Assembly: GCA_025617745.1 (NCBI GenBank)
Contig: CM046870.1
Span: 27,547,927 to 27,611,926 of the forward strand
Source: Heliocidaris erythrogramma
Taxonomy: Eukaryota > Echinodermata > Echinoidea > Camarodonta > Echinometridae
Reading direction: 5' to 3'
DNA: 64,000 bases
How positions within the stretch are numbered: position 1 is the stretch's first letter; every line of letters begins with the position of its first letter. This document shows positions 12,560 through 24,239 of the stretch, in pieces. Below the pieces are notes generated by a model, which was not told where the DNA came from, did not search any database, and saw only the letters and a program-made list of their open reading frames with translations. Both the position numbers and the translations under genes were made by a program.

Positions 12560-12876
12560 TACCCCAGCCCCAATGTGTGTGCCAATTATTGCTCCAAAAA
12601 TGAGGAAGTGGTTTGATCTGCAATATTTTCCCGATTTATTGCCATAATGTTGTTACCATGGCAACGCAGTTTCCAACACATTCCAAAAATATGTCTTGCA
12701 CATCTTCATCCCAAGACAAATGTGTGTGCCAAATTTCATGAACATTGCTCGAAAAATGAGGAAGTAAATGTAGTTCGATGCGTAAGTTTTGCAACGGACG
12801 GATGGACGGACCGACCGACCGCCTGAACGTACGCTGATTCCTACATATTCTAACTTCGTTTGGCGGAGTTATAATA
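12560..12876 (+). repeat. Interspersed repeat ending ACTTCGTTTGGCGGAGT
   Basis: Contains GTTACCATGGCAACGCAGTT, two copies of a TGTGTGCCAA...TGAGGAAGT module, a GGACGGATGGACGGACCGAC tetranucleotide stretch and the end ACTTCGTTTGGCGGAGTTAT followed by AATAAATG. I recognise this layout as a dispersed repeat of marine invertebrates. It has no protein coding. Confidence 0.6.
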
Positions 12877-13282
12877 AATGTAACAAGAGCTAGATATGAA
12901 AAGCTTTATGCCTACATGTACATGGATCTGTTTTTTTTTATAGAGATGTAGGCCTTCATTAAAATTCAGCTGGTGCAGTTTAGTGATAGCATGGTAGTGT
13001 AATATTCAAACATTGAATGAACACTAATCTATACCTTTTAAGTTTCCATGTAAATAGGATGTCTAGATAGCAATCCACACTATTTGAACCAATCATTCCA
13101 CTATATGTACATTTCCTCTGGACCACAATGGCTGTGTTTGCATTTGTCCTTGCTGTGCAAGTTTATGTCAATTTGCAGAAGGCCTACAGATTCAACCTTT
13201 AAATTATATACATTTACATGTACATACTCTACCTTCCTAGATGCTATACTAATCAGATTCTTAATCATTTAACACAAGAACA

Positions 13283-13345
13283 TATCACCAGTCGTGCGTA
13301 GAAGTCATTCGTAACTTACGAACAGCTTTATGAAACACCCCACTG
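13283..13345 (-). repeat. Fragment of GTTTCATAAAGCTG foldback family
   Basis: Minus-strand end GTGTTTCATAAAGCTGTTCG followed by TAAGTTACGAATGACTT and ACTGGTGAT. This is a single arm only. The family is one I associate with sea-urchin DNA. Confidence 0.5.
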
Positions 13346-13473
13346 GTCTGCCTTGTCTAGTACATTAAAGTCCGTACCCATGCTATTTACCACAAAGTTT
13401 TGATGGATGTAAAACATGAGTTTAAAATAGGGAAGCTAGACTTCAAATGAAACAGTGCTCCTACACATGGTTA

Positions 13474-13830
13474 GGCGACAATTCCTCCGAGCTTTATTTC
13501 ATCAAAGATTTAGAGTTAGGGTTATCTACATGTATACATGTATAGGCTTATTATTGGGTTTAGGTTATTTTCAGGGCTAGGGGTTGATTGAAGTTGGTAT
13601 TGGGAATTTGGTTTACCGGTAAGAGTAATGAATTACCGTTGAGCAATTGTTTTGTTTTGTTTAAGAATTATTTTAGAGTTATTAGTTATATGCTATGAAT
13701 TTATGTACTTTATCTTTTATGTATTGGGTGCCCCACTTATCAAGCATGTGCTTTTGTAACATGTATGATATTAGTTTGATTTTAAATGATTGAATAAACC
13801 AAACTGAACTGAACTGAACTGAATTGTCGC
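13474..13830 (+). repeat. Retroposon-like repeat with (TGAAC)n tail
   Basis: Flanked by GCGACAATTC at 13474 and GAATTGTCGC at 13821. Before its right end there is a TGAATAAACCAAAC then ACTGAACTGAACTGAACTG tail, typical of the short tandem 3' tails of CR1/L2-like retroposons. No reverse-transcriptase frame remains. Confidence 0.45.
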
Positions 13831-14370
13831 TGGATGGAGCATGTGTCGTACAACCAGTAAACATTTAGGCAGTCCCATCATGCACCATACTGGATCCCAC
13901 TCTGCGTGTACATATTTGAGCCTCGATCACTCAGACTCACTCAGAGGGTTTTCTCTTTTTTTCCTAGAATATTCACGTCCCTTGATATAAAGCGAAAATA
14001 ACAAACTATAAGACTGCACAGGCTGAATTGACAGGTAAATCTTGTTTCCTCAAAGTTTAATTCCAAAACAACAGTTCAGGGTCTTCATTTATAATTGAAG
14101 GGGCTATTTGAGAAACATATACTTGATTACTTATGTAAACATGTACAAAGGAGACCAATCGTCAGAAACTTTGTTCAATTGTACAAACATACGATTTATT
14201 GAATAAGCGTTTCATTCAGAATGAACATTTCAGGGGTTGCGTTTAAGCCTCGAAAGTCTGTACATGTAAGAAACAAACAAACATAAAGTAACAAAAATAA
14301 TTGACCCCTCTGACTTTATCAACCACTGTGCATTAGATCTCTCACTGCATGCACTTCTTTACTGGTCCTT

Positions 14371-14812
14371 TAACCCTTTCGAGACAAATGACCATATTTT
14401 GTTGTTTGGATCAATACTGGTAACTTTTGATTCAGAGCTCTAAAAAATATACCAAATGCATGAGTAGAAAGAGCAAAAATTTCGGCATACACTATGTCCA
14501 TTTTTGTTACATGACCATATTGCGTTTGATGCCAGGAATTTTAGAAATGAGAACATGCTTTAAAATCCTTAAATTGGCAACACATTTAGAGGTTCAAAAT
14601 CATTGTTTTTTATCAAACTTGGCAATTTTTCCAACTTCTCAACAAAATTCCTGACCATGTATATTGTTTTCAAGAACATTACTCCTTATTAGAACTATGT
14701 AGCGCTAAAAGAGAAATATTATTGTTGCCAATTTGGCAAACGATATGTGATCATTTATTTATTGATATGTGATCAATTTAGCCCTTAAATAATTCCAGTC
14801 CTGAAAGGGTTA
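14371..14812 (+). repeat. TIR element TAACCCTTTCGAGACA, copy 1
   Basis: A 442 bp element with ends TAACCCTTTCGAGACA and AGTCCTGAAAGGGTTA. It contains TGATTCAGAGCTCTAAAAAA TATACCAAATGCATGAG. An inverted second copy lies at 15614-16002. Confidence 0.75.
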
Positions 14813-15048
14813 TTAAGGTCGGGTAATCTTTTGAAACTTAAGTGTCACATCCTATTGGTTTTATCATGTCATATCATCCTTCCGGAGCTGGAAGTGTTTA
14901 CTTCTTTCCTCTCAAACAAGGCCTATAGATTACATGTACTTTCACTATAACAAAAGCCTCTTTCACACATGACGGGGGAAAAACCGCAGTGACAAAATGA
15001 AATGATATACAGGTACATGTAGGCATACATGTACATACAATTAATCAC

Positions 15049-15557
15049 ACAATTATTCATACCCCTTGTAATATTGATTTTTTTCCCTTGGTTTTTGGAA
15101 TTCTGAATTCTTTAACTCTCATAGGCTTAATACAGGAGCTACCCGTTCTGTAGTCTATGGGTTAAGAATGAAAGGTGGACTTTCAATTGTCAGCTTGAAG
15201 TGATCAATAATTGTGGTTTCACCTCATTTGCGTAACAATGCAAATGGTGATATATTAATTTCCTGGCATTTCTAGAAATATTCATATCCTTGTCCAGGCA
15301 TGGCATTGAGGCATATGTTTATGAAAATGCACATGTGTCAGACATTCCTATGATTTTGTACATGTTTTGCAACTATTCAAGAAAGGGTATGAAAAGTTAT
15401 GGACAAGCCTTCTTTTTTTTTTTTTCAGTGAATGAATTACCTCTGAACCATCAAAATTTGGTAAATTGTCTTGTGTAATTATTTTAACAATTGATTTGTA
15501 GCATGCCCAAGAAACATAAAACATGTCAAAACTTGGTAAGGGTATGAATAATTATGT
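15049..15557. repeat. TIR element ACAATTATTCATACCC
   Basis: About 510 bp with ends ACAATTATTCATACCCCTTG and AAGGGTATGAATAATTATGT. It sits between two inverted copies of another element. No coding. Confidence 0.65.
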
Positions 15558-15613
15558 TGTTAACTGTACATACATATACATTTCTGTATTTTACAACACA
15601 TATTTTTAAGTAG

Positions 15614-16002
15614 ATCCCTTTCAGGACAAGATTGTTCTTCAAGTTGGCAACAATAATATTTTTCTTTTAGTGCTACATGGTTCTAATAAATTAAAACAAT
15701 ATACATGGTTAGGAATTTTGTTGAAATGTGAAAAAATTGCCAGTTTTGATGAAAAACAATGATTTTGAACCTCTCAATGTGTTGCCAATTTAAGGATTTT
15801 AAATATTTGCCTTATTCTCGTTTTTAAAATTCCTGTCATCAAATGCAAATGGTTATGCAACAAAAATGGACATACATGTACATGAAGTGTGTGCAGAAAT
15901 TTCGCTCTCTCTACTCATGCATCTGGTATATTTTTTAGGGCTCTGAATCAAAAGTTACTGAGCCAAACCACAAAATGTGGTCAAGTGTCTTGAAAGGGTT
16001 AA
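15614..16002 (-). repeat. TIR element TAACCCTTTCGAGACA, copy 2 (inverted)
   Basis: Minus-strand copy of the element at 14371-14812, sharing for example ACATTGAGAGGTTCAAAATC ATTG (reverse). Its end TCTTGAAAGGGTTAATT lies at the right. Copies 1 and 2 could fold into a stem of nearly 400 bp around the 15 kb element. Confidence 0.75.
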
Positions 16003-16431
16003 TTGTTGAGCTCAGCTACTTTTTCCACCTCCAATTACTATTCATTTAGACATACATGTAAAATATGTTTCATTTACAGCGAGTTTTCTTTTTTCTTCCC
16101 TCCTGATTTTCTGCATCATGTCTGAACGAGGCTTCACAGAACCTTTTTTTTTAAAATACTGATATGATACCTATGATAATGCAGCATGAAGGATGTCCTG
16201 TTATTGCCCAATTCCTGTTCGATCTACTGATCTACATGTATATGCCTGTAGACATGATGGCAGTTTCAGAACAAGGGCTTCCTGATTCTGCAACCCCCCC
16301 CCCAAGCATGCCAAGTACATGTAGATCCTGATATTTTTTTTTGGCCCTTTTCTCCTTCTTTGGGATACTTTTTTGGTGATTAGTTCCTGAGATTTTTCCA
16401 TGAAATTCAATCTGCAACAAGAATGGGCACC

Positions 16432-16582
16432 AGGGCCCTGTTTCATAAAACTTGTTATCAATAACAAGTTACAATAATTGTTATAAGCTACTGAAATCCT
16501 TGAATCCGATTGGCTGAGAGCAAATTTATCATAGAAATGGGGCAGTTGATATTGATATCAAGTTTTATGAAACAGAGCCCTG
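16432..16582. repeat. CCAAT-core hairpin MITE, copy 2 of GTTTCATAAAACTTG subfamily
   Basis: Left end AGGGCCCTGTTTCATAAAAC and right end AGTTTTATGAAACAGAGCCC. The core has CCGATTGGCTGAGAGC and GTTATAAGCTACTGAAAT. Confidence 0.85.
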
Positions 16583-18625
16583 AGCTAAAGCCGGGATCAT
16601 AAGTTTCTAAGCTCTTTGGAGGTCCAAAGGGAGCCGACAGAAATTTTCTAAAATGTACAACAAGCTCTGTATAGTAAACAAATCAATACTATTTTTTTAA
16701 GGTCAAAATTTGAAGGAAGAAACATTTTTAATCTAATGTTTGGATTTTCTTCATCAGCAACTGTCATGTCTATTGTCATGACAGATGTGTCTGAATTACA
16801 TTGTAAGTGCTAGCCTAACAATTTCAAAATCCTGCCATGCAATTAACTCCTTTCAATGACAGTTCATTACAATGATTGCAAATGGTTTCGGGGGGCTGAA
16901 TTGTGTTCCCATTCACTATTGTATTTCCAATTCGCATTAATGCTTTTGATTCACAAATCAAAGTATACTCTTTGATGCCTTGTCACAAGCCATGAGGTAA
17001 AGATTAATCATTAATATACATCAGCGTGTACCTGCCGTATCAGTGAAATTTGTGACTCAATTACAAAATGGATTGGATTGACTGTAGATGCTCACCAAGC
17101 ATTATCCTGCCTAATGCTCTATATTTTGCAATTCATGGGGAGGGGGGGGGGGGGGGGTGTGGGTGAGGAAACAACTATTGTATTCTTTTGACCTATAAAA
17201 AGTGAGGAATGAATAACAGGCTTCGCCTGATCAATACAGGATCTCTACTATTAGGCTTTTCATACAAGTATATTTTGTAAGAAACTCCATGGTGTGATCA
17301 AGCATAGTACTTTGTGAATCAGTTCCCATAGTTTTCATAGTGATGTCATAATTCAGAAGGTCACAACAAGGCTAAGAAAACTCCTGACCGGATCTCATGC
17401 AACAATATGAGTAGGCGAAATTGCGAATATCTCTTTGGGAAGAGAATGTGACCCCTCGCACTCAGCTAAACTAATGTCCATGAGACAGTAAGATAAACAT
17501 TTATGTTAGAGTCAGACGCGACTATATCTAGCTGATGACTCGATGACTCAGCGCTTCAAAGCTCCACCTTGCTCCAATAAATTTCTAAAGATCTCAAATA
17601 AGTAAAGTAGACTACAGAAGATGACTACAAACATTTCTTCCCTTTGGCTTTGAGCAGTGACTCTTATGCTGGCCTCACCCAAGATAGAACAAATACTATA
17701 GAACAAGTATAGTAGTACTGCAAATAAAAACAAATCACAGTCACTATTAATTATAAATATACAAATAAGGGTGTGGACTAAAAGCAAGCTTCAGGTTTCA
17801 CACCATCCTCAATCCTGTAATTCTTACCATCTCTACCCTTGATTATTACTGACACTCGTCATAAAACCATAATCACAATATTCCAATTAGCAATTTTTCA
17901 AAGGAACATGTGCAACGGATGAGGAGAGGGACGAGGATAGGGCGTGACTCATAAGGCAAGAAGTCATCCCCCAGGAATGCAGCGGTCCTAACCCTATCAA
18001 AGAGGTTTGACTTTCTACCTATTGCGGGCTGTTCCCTGCTGTGAGGGGGTTGTTTATTGTCTGGGCAGGTCAGGGAGATACTTCCTTTCCTCATTGTAGA
18101 AGTCAATCCGACAGTGCGATTGCCTTTTGACGAGGAAGAAGGGCTGCAGGATCAGGAGTTGGAACTCACGCTCTGCTCTACCTCTCCCTCAGTAATTAGT
18201 ACTGTCCTAGGGCAATTGCTGCCTTGCTAGATTTATAAGTGAATGCAACTTTATTTTTTCCACTGAATATGATCAAAACGATGATCAAATGATGTACAAT
18301 GTTTGTCTACATGTAGCTCTGCCTTCAACTTTATTTTGACAATTACTTCAATACATAGACAAAAGGTCGATCTACTTAAGAGTAAAGTGCCTGATCAGTT
18401 TAATAGTCACGGATGGACTTTTGACAAATTTTGAAAGTTGAAGGGCAGTAGAAAATAAGTATTTAAGTGAAGAGAGCTGTTTTATGCCTCATTGTGAAGG
18501 GCATCACTGAATAAGTTGAAATTTGATAAAATTTGGTTGCCATGGTTGCCTACTGTTCTTATTATGAGCCATAAAATAGTCAATGTCACGGATTAACCCG
18601 ATCAGGCTCCAAATCTTTATTCCAA

Positions 18626-19281
18626 AGGACCCCATTTACACCAAGCTTTTAGGCCGGCCTCGGGCCGGCCTAAAGCTTGGTGTACATGTAAATGCAAAGC
18701 CGGCCTGAGGCCCTCCCAAATTTGGGACTACCTCTGGAGGTAGTCTCGGGCTGGCCCGAGGCCGGCCTAAATTTGGTGTAAATGGAAAGGAGGCCTCGGG
18801 CCCCCAATTTTGCGCACGATGCGACGCTGTTACGTATACGGAACAACAAACAAAACGCGCAAAGTATTTCCGGAGTATCTGGCGTGCAAGCATCAAGTTC
18901 AATTGAACTAACCTCCTCCGACATATTATAAATTTGATAAAGATATCAGAACAGACGATAATTTTATCCTTTTTTGAATTTCCTGATGCTGGTAAGGGTT
19001 TTCTTATTTTGTTCCTGAACGGACTGCATTTTTATAGATCATCATCGACGAAACGGAGTCGGAGATCGAGAGTATGAAAAGACAACAAATCGCGCACGCG
19101 AAAGAAAAAAAATGTTTTGTTTACATGTAGGGGCGACACGTGCCTTGAGTTTGGGAAAGGAGGCCTTAAAATGCCGGCCCAATATTCGGTGTAAAAGCAA
19201 AAAATTGCGGGCCTCGGGCCGGCCTAAATTGGAGGCCCGAGGCCGGCCTCGGGCCGGCCCTTTGGTGTAAATCGGGTCTTA
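18626..19281. repeat. GGCCGGCC-rich TIR element
   Basis: About 655 bp with inverted ends AGGACCCCATTTACACCAAG and TTTGGTGTAAATCGGGTCTT. The interior repeats GGCCGGCCTCGGGCCGGCC blocks several times in both halves, plus internal GGTGTAAATG words. It is strikingly G+C-rich compared with its flanks. No coding. Confidence 0.75.
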
Positions 19282-19989
19282 GACTTATACATGCACATCC
19301 CTTTTCATCTTTGTCCTTGACTAAACAAAATAAAAAACCAAAGTCTAGTTGTTGAAAATAAAATGGAGTACCATACACTAAAGTCATTAAAAAATGGAGA
19401 GCAGGTTACACAAACACTATTCATAAAATATACCCCCTCACACATATGCGAGGTTATTGTAGATTCCCCCCCCCCCCCCCCCCACTCCGGTTTAGACAAT
19501 CTGAAAATGAAATATTTCTCCATCAAATTATCAAAAATATCAGTATGCAACTGCAAGTAAATGTATGGTAAATAATGACAAAGAAATAGAAATAAACATG
19601 GTCTATTAAAACAATGGCAAAAAAATTATATGCTAATTAGTAATTGAGACTTGTCTACATTGTAAGTGATCGTCCAAATGACTTGAATTGGATGAACTGA
19701 TTGACAATGCTGAGTTAAGCTGAGGCTAAACAGCACCTGACAACACTGTCAACAGGTGGTCGTGGTGGTACAGTACCGCCTACAGAGTAGGCCTACAGGT
19801 TGTTATAAGCCGACTTGAGTTGAGCTGAGCTGAGGCAAAATAAACCTCGCATATGTGTGAGTGGAGCTGATCTGAGCAGGCCCCGGTAGCTGACCGTCTG
19901 CCGGTGGACTTCGTGCCGCTAGCTAGCTGCGCTGCCTGGCCAGCAGCTGCAAGAGAAAAAAAGATACAAAAAGTATTTCAAAAACTCAC

Positions 19990-20084
19990 CTCATTTTCAA
20001 ATTTTCCATGAAGGCATCCTCTGAGATTTCGTCCAGAAGAACAAAATCTCCTTTTCCAAACTGAGCGCTCTCTTGATGAGCCAT
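19990..20084 (-). CDS. MYO1D: Class I myosin (MYO1D/MYO1G type), coding exon 1
   Basis: First coding exon of an unconventional class I myosin, a single-headed actin motor that links membranes to the actin cortex. The ATG at 20084-20082 opens 31 codons plus two bases and runs into a strong donor, GAG|GTGAGT. The peptide begins MAHQESAQFGKGDFVLLDEI and ends ENLKM. As I recall the family, this matches the vertebrate MYO1D start, which has the same length and the same ..QES..FGK.DFVL.D pattern. The split codon AG|G gives Arg32 and continues exactly into the exon at 5531-5739, which confirms the phase. The next in-frame bases upstream look like 5' untranslated sequence. MYO1D and MYO1G are close paralogues and a pre-duplication orthologue would look the same, so the symbol is a best fit. 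The lysine- and ATP-binding exons are absent because the gene leaves the window on the left. Confidence 0.92.
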
Positions 20085-20981
20085 AATGGTTTACATCCAA
20101 CTTTATTCCAGCTTTAGTGACAAATTGTTCCTCCTGCTGCTAATTCATTTCGAAGAGTGCGGATTGAGTGTTTGCGAATCGAAAATTATGAACTGAAATC
20201 ATCAGCTGATCCCGTATCGAGTTAACTGCACAAGTAGTCTGAATATACAAACCGTTTAAAAATTTCTGCTGTAAACCACAATCAGAAATACCAAAGACAT
20301 TGCCATTATCTTTTGTAATCAAGGCTCTTTTTGAAAAATTATATTATGATCTTCTTTTTTCACCTAGTGCTCGACCATAATTTCATGGAGAACAATTTTC
20401 GGTATAATTTTTCTTTTTGTATTACGGTATTCGGTCTAGACATAGATATATTTATCAGTACCGTTTTACGCGTTATAATGAAGTCATTCAACAGTCATCA
20501 TTTCTTTTTCTTCAATGGGTTTTTTATTTTCTCCTCCGCTCCCGCATCTTTTTTCTTCCATTGATTTTTTTTACCATGACATAACGTGACCCTGAAAATG
20601 AATATATTTGGAGATATAAATATGATGAATCAGGAACTTCATTATTGTAACTTTGCAAGCTTTCTCTTGGCTCCGAGTCTTTCGGCTACTTTTCGAAGAA
20701 ATACATGTTGCTCTTTGCAACCAACATGCAGAAGAGATTGTGAGCTGGAATATATATAATGAATATTTTTTTATATGTTTTTTTTCTCTCTCTCTCTCCT
20801 CTCTCTATATCTCTCTCCTCTCTCCTCTCTCTCTCTCTGTGACCACATCACTCTCCTCAATCAACTAACCGACCCTGTTCTCTTCTTCTTCTTCTAGCTT
20901 TTTCTTCTTCTCCTCCTCATCCTCCTCGTGCTTCTTCTTCTTCTCCTCCTTCTGCTTCTTTTCTTCTTCTTTTCCTTCTCC

Positions 20982-21022
<41 letters not shown>

Positions 21023-22440
21023 AATCATCATCATCATTATGTTCTTCTTCTTCTTCTTCAGTTCTTCAGTTCTTCTTCTTTTTCTCTTCCTCCTACTCCT
21101 TTTTGAAATTGAAATTGTTGATCAAATTTGTTTTAGCCGAGTGAAAGAAAAACATTCTTGAAAATTGATATAACAATATTCTTTTAATAGAGAATATATA
21201 TCTATACATAAAATGTTTACACAAATAAGAAGGCAGCAACCGGGCGAATCGACCGCGGCCCCCTTTTGAAACCCAACTGCATGGCATACCTTAAGTACAC
21301 AATTACAAAAATTGTGTACTTTTTCGGCTCTGTGCCCCATCTATTACAAAATCCTGGATCCGCCCCTGGATTGGAAGATCATGAACTTGAATATAGCACA
21401 ACATGTAATCTCAAAGTATAATCATAAATAAAGACCACCCATTCTTAATTCCTCGAAACGTCATAAACTGTAGAAATGGGTTATTTTTACGAATTATATC
21501 AACAATATTGCAATTTGGCTATTACACAGTGTTATCGCAAACTTGTCTGGGTTACAGCAAACCTGTATTAATATATCTCGTATATTAATTGACTCAACAA
21601 TTTTAAAAATTCACATTGAAACAATTTCACAAATCCATTAAAACTTTTGACCGACAGCAATCATTGCCACTAGAATATCATCGACAGTAGTTGGCGCTGT
21701 GGTAGTTTCAAATTACGAAACATCGAAAATACAGTCGCATCATACCATCGAAATCAAACAAAGAGTCACTCTTTATAAAATGGGCTAAATCATAACTAAC
21801 TTTCTTGCATAGATCAAACTAGTTAAACAAGGAGTATTTTTTAAATATCATCTGATTTACAATACATTTGTACGATAAATTACAAATGAAGCACCATGAT
21901 ATAACCATTTGTGAAAGAGATATAATAAAACGTGAAAGAGTGAATGGATTGCTCAATTACATGCATAATCTAAAAGAAAAGTAAACCTTTAATACACATG
22001 TCAAAATGAACTTAATATTTATGAGATTTACACTCATAACGTTCAATAAATACCATTACTTAACAGTAAAAACAGAGCACGATCTCATTTATAGCTGAAT
22101 AATAATTATGTTACCGTTTTGAAACACATGTATTGCATAATTAATTTCGAGGATCAGCAGTGAATTATGTGTTTCCTCGAAAATGTGTTTTAAAGTGATA
22201 GAACTGAACAAATAAATTTGTAGATCCCCGTGTCCTTCTGCATGTTGTTTGTGCACTATAACGACGAGTATTTTGTGCTTATTTCAACTGTAATGATACT
22301 GTTTAATTACATAATATTCCTTATATTTCGAAATGCACTGTCTCGGTAACGTCTATTCTGTTCATAACTGAACCTGCCCATGCACGTATTATTTCACCCT
22401 TTGCAATTGAGGAAGATTATGACCCCCCCCCCCCCCGAGT
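20085..22440. other. Upstream region of the myosin gene
   Basis: 20085-20340 is probably the 5' untranslated region and promoter of the myosin. I see no clear TATA box. 20785-21060 is simple-sequence DNA (CT, TTC, ATC repeats). 21338-21372 contains TCCTGGATCCGCCCCTGG, the end of a hAT-like element. 21380-22400 is AT-rich with nothing I recognise. Confidence 0.5.
20880..21060 (+). repeat. (TTC)n/(ATC)n microsatellite
   Basis: Imperfect TTC/TCC repeats followed by about fifteen ATC units and more TTC units. The reading frames here are repeat artefacts. Confidence 0.95.
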
Positions 22441-22465
22441 ATTTCAATTTCTGGGTATGCCACAT

Positions 22466-22733
22466 CCAGTGGTGTAGCGTTGAACCAGCCATTGCATTGA
22501 GAGGGCATTGGCGTCATGGGGGGAACGGGGGGGGGGGGGGGTGATGCCCGGGCATTGGTCTTATTCTAGTTGCATGAAAGAGGAATGAAGACCATCAATT
22601 AGGGGGATGGGGGGGGGGGTAGGGGAACATTTCCCTGGTGTGACTGTCTTGTCACTCTTCACAATTTATTCCAAATTTGGATGGGGGGGGGGGGGAGCAA
22701 GTGTCTTCCGTGTCCCCTGTAGCTACGCCATTG
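22466..22733. repeat. TIR element CAGTGGYGTAGC with internal poly-G tracts
   Basis: Ends CCAGTGGTGTAGCG and AGCTACGCCATTG. The inside carries three poly-G runs (near 22524, 22609, 22683). It overlaps the probable 3' end of the tetraspan gene: an AATAAA on the minus strand lies at 22670-22665. Related ends occur near 25763 and 59470. Confidence 0.6.
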
Positions 22734-22799
22734 ACTACTACGATGGCAACACCAAAAGAGATGCGGTTGTCTTAATATTATAGTTTTCAATCAAAACTA

Positions 22800-22979
22800 T
22801 TAATCGAAGTATGGCTTCGTTGTAGAGAGGCTGACTAAAGCTGGCGCACTCACACTCCGCTGACACATGTTGTTGCTGGAGTTGTTATTGGCGAGTGGCT
22901 GGCCTCTGTCTTCGAAATAGTCGCCAGGTTCATCTGCTGCAGCCAGTCTTTTGTAGGACATGCTGGTCCTTGAGATGAG
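22800..22979 (-). CDS. MS4A-like tetraspan protein, probable last exon (cytosolic tail)
   Basis: Follows the acceptor TTCTTCCAACCCCAG|CTC and reads in phase 0: LISRTSMSYKRLAAADEPGD, then YFEDRGQPLANNNSSNNMCQ RS, then VSAPALVSLSTTKPYFD and TAA at 22802-22800. It is a polar, asparagine/serine-rich tail with no hydrophobic stretch. An AATAAA lies about 130 nt downstream. Alternative: an in-phase donor AGT|GTGAGT sits at 22854/22853, so the exon could stop there and lead to a further exon, but no downstream exon was found before the myosin start. The family call rests on the other exons. Confidence 0.6.
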   Translation of the reverse strand, partial: LISRTSMSYKRLAAADEPGDYFEDRGQPLANNNSSNNMCQRSVSAPALVSLSTTKPYFD

Positions 22980-23109
22980 CTGGGGTTGGAAGAATGAAAA
23001 TGTAATGGAGTTATCAGAATTTTAAAAGAGTAGCCTGTTGGAACTTCTTTTGTGTAAGTATATGTTTTTTTCAATAAATTATAGATTACTATCGATATCT
23101 ACATACCAA

Positions 23110-23365
23110 CACCTCCACTACCCCACCTCCACCACCACTACCACCACCACCAACACCACCGCCACCACCAACAACAACAAAACAACAACAACTACAATAT
23201 CAACAACAACCACAACACCTACAACACCAACGCAAACGCCAACACAACCCTCAAGCCACCACCGCAACCAACAAAACCACTATGTCGCACCACCACCAAT
23301 ACTATACCACTACCATTACCACCACCATTACCACCACCACTACCACCACCACAATCACCATCACA
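23110..23365 (+). repeat. Imperfect (ACC/ACA)n microsatellite
   Basis: A run of ACC, ACA and CAA triplets within intron 4 of the tetraspan gene. The threonine/histidine-rich frame over it is an artefact. Confidence 0.9.
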
Positions 23366-23396
23366 CGGAGAACATTTTTTGACCACGCATCCTTAC

Positions 23397-23528
23397 TTGT
23401 TCCGTGTCCGAGGACTTTTTCGCACACCCGGGTTTAACGATACAGCAGACAGCCAGAGAAGAGCAAGAAGCAATCAACTCGATGACGTATAAGAAAACGA
23501 TGACGGCATTGATTAGCACACGATAGAC
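23397..23528 (-). CDS. MS4A-like tetraspan protein, exon 4 (last membrane segment)
   Basis: 132 nt, acceptor ATTTTATTGCAG|GTC, donor CAA|GTAAGG, phase 0 at both ends. The peptide begins VYRVLINAVIVFLYVIELIA and continues SCSSLAVCCIVKPGCAKKSS DTEQ. It is one strong membrane helix of about 22 residues followed by a cysteine cluster (C22, C28, C29, C35 of the exon) at the cytosolic face, suited to acylation. In MS4A/CD20-type proteins the fourth segment has a similar ..L.V...LE...A......C pattern. This is a resemblance, not a proven homology. Confidence 0.7.
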
Positions 23529-23597
23529 CTGCAATAAAATAATGTATGAAGGTTAATCTTTTTAATTTCGTTACAGCGACGCACATGGAGGGGAGCT

Positions 23598-24210
23598 CTT
23601 AAAGGAAAATGAAACCCCAAACTTGTATGCACTTTAACAGAAGCAGAAAAATCTTAAAAGCATATCACTGAAAGTTTGAGGAAAAACGGATAAAGAATAA
23701 AAAAGTTGTGAAGATTTCACAAACATAAAATCGCTAAATGAAATTGGCAACATACTCATTATGCTAATGAGATGCTATGACGCTTTTGTGCTCCCTCTCT
23801 CCTTATAGGTAATAAATAAAAAAAATTATCTGATTTCAGCTTTTTCACAAAGAAAAATTGAATTATCAACATTGTGCTTGAAATTTTATTGTGAGGAGTA
23901 AGTTTATGAACACCACCTTAATACAGAAATCAAATTTTTAAAGATATATTCAAGGAAAGTGGATATTTACAACATTATTTGTATAAGGCAATTGGAAAGT
24001 ATAGCATATTTACATCACAGCATCTCATTAGCATAATGTGGACATTGCCAATTTCGAATCTCCATTCATTTAGCGATTTTAAGATTTCAAGTATTCATAA
24101 CTTTTTTAAAATTAGTTGTCCGTTTTTCCTCAACCTTTCACTGATATGCTTCTTTGATTTTTCTACTTCTATTAAAATGCATTTATTTGGGGGTTTCATT
24201 CTCCTTTCGA
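23598..24210. repeat. TTAAAGG foldback element in intron 3
   Basis: About 610 bp. The left arm, from TTAAAGGAAAATGAAACCCC, includes TGGCAACATACTCATTATGC. The right arm mirrors it: GCATAATGTGGACATTGCCA to GGGGGTTTCATTCTCCTTT. It is related in its ends and in AAAGTTTGAG-type internal words to 7533-8093, but the interior differs. Confidence 0.7.
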
Positions 24211-24239
24211 TTGGGTATACGAAAAGGATTTAGAAGAGT

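Larger units (their letters stand above)
5740..19989 (-). other. Intron 1 of the class I myosin gene
   Basis: A 14.25 kb intron defined by the GTGAGT donor at its right end and the CCCCACCCCAG acceptor at its left end. No further coding exon was recognised inside it. It is packed with foldback elements, a 300 bp purine microsatellite, poly-G runs and many copies of the octamer TACATGTA. Individual repeats are listed separately. Confidence 0.85.
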
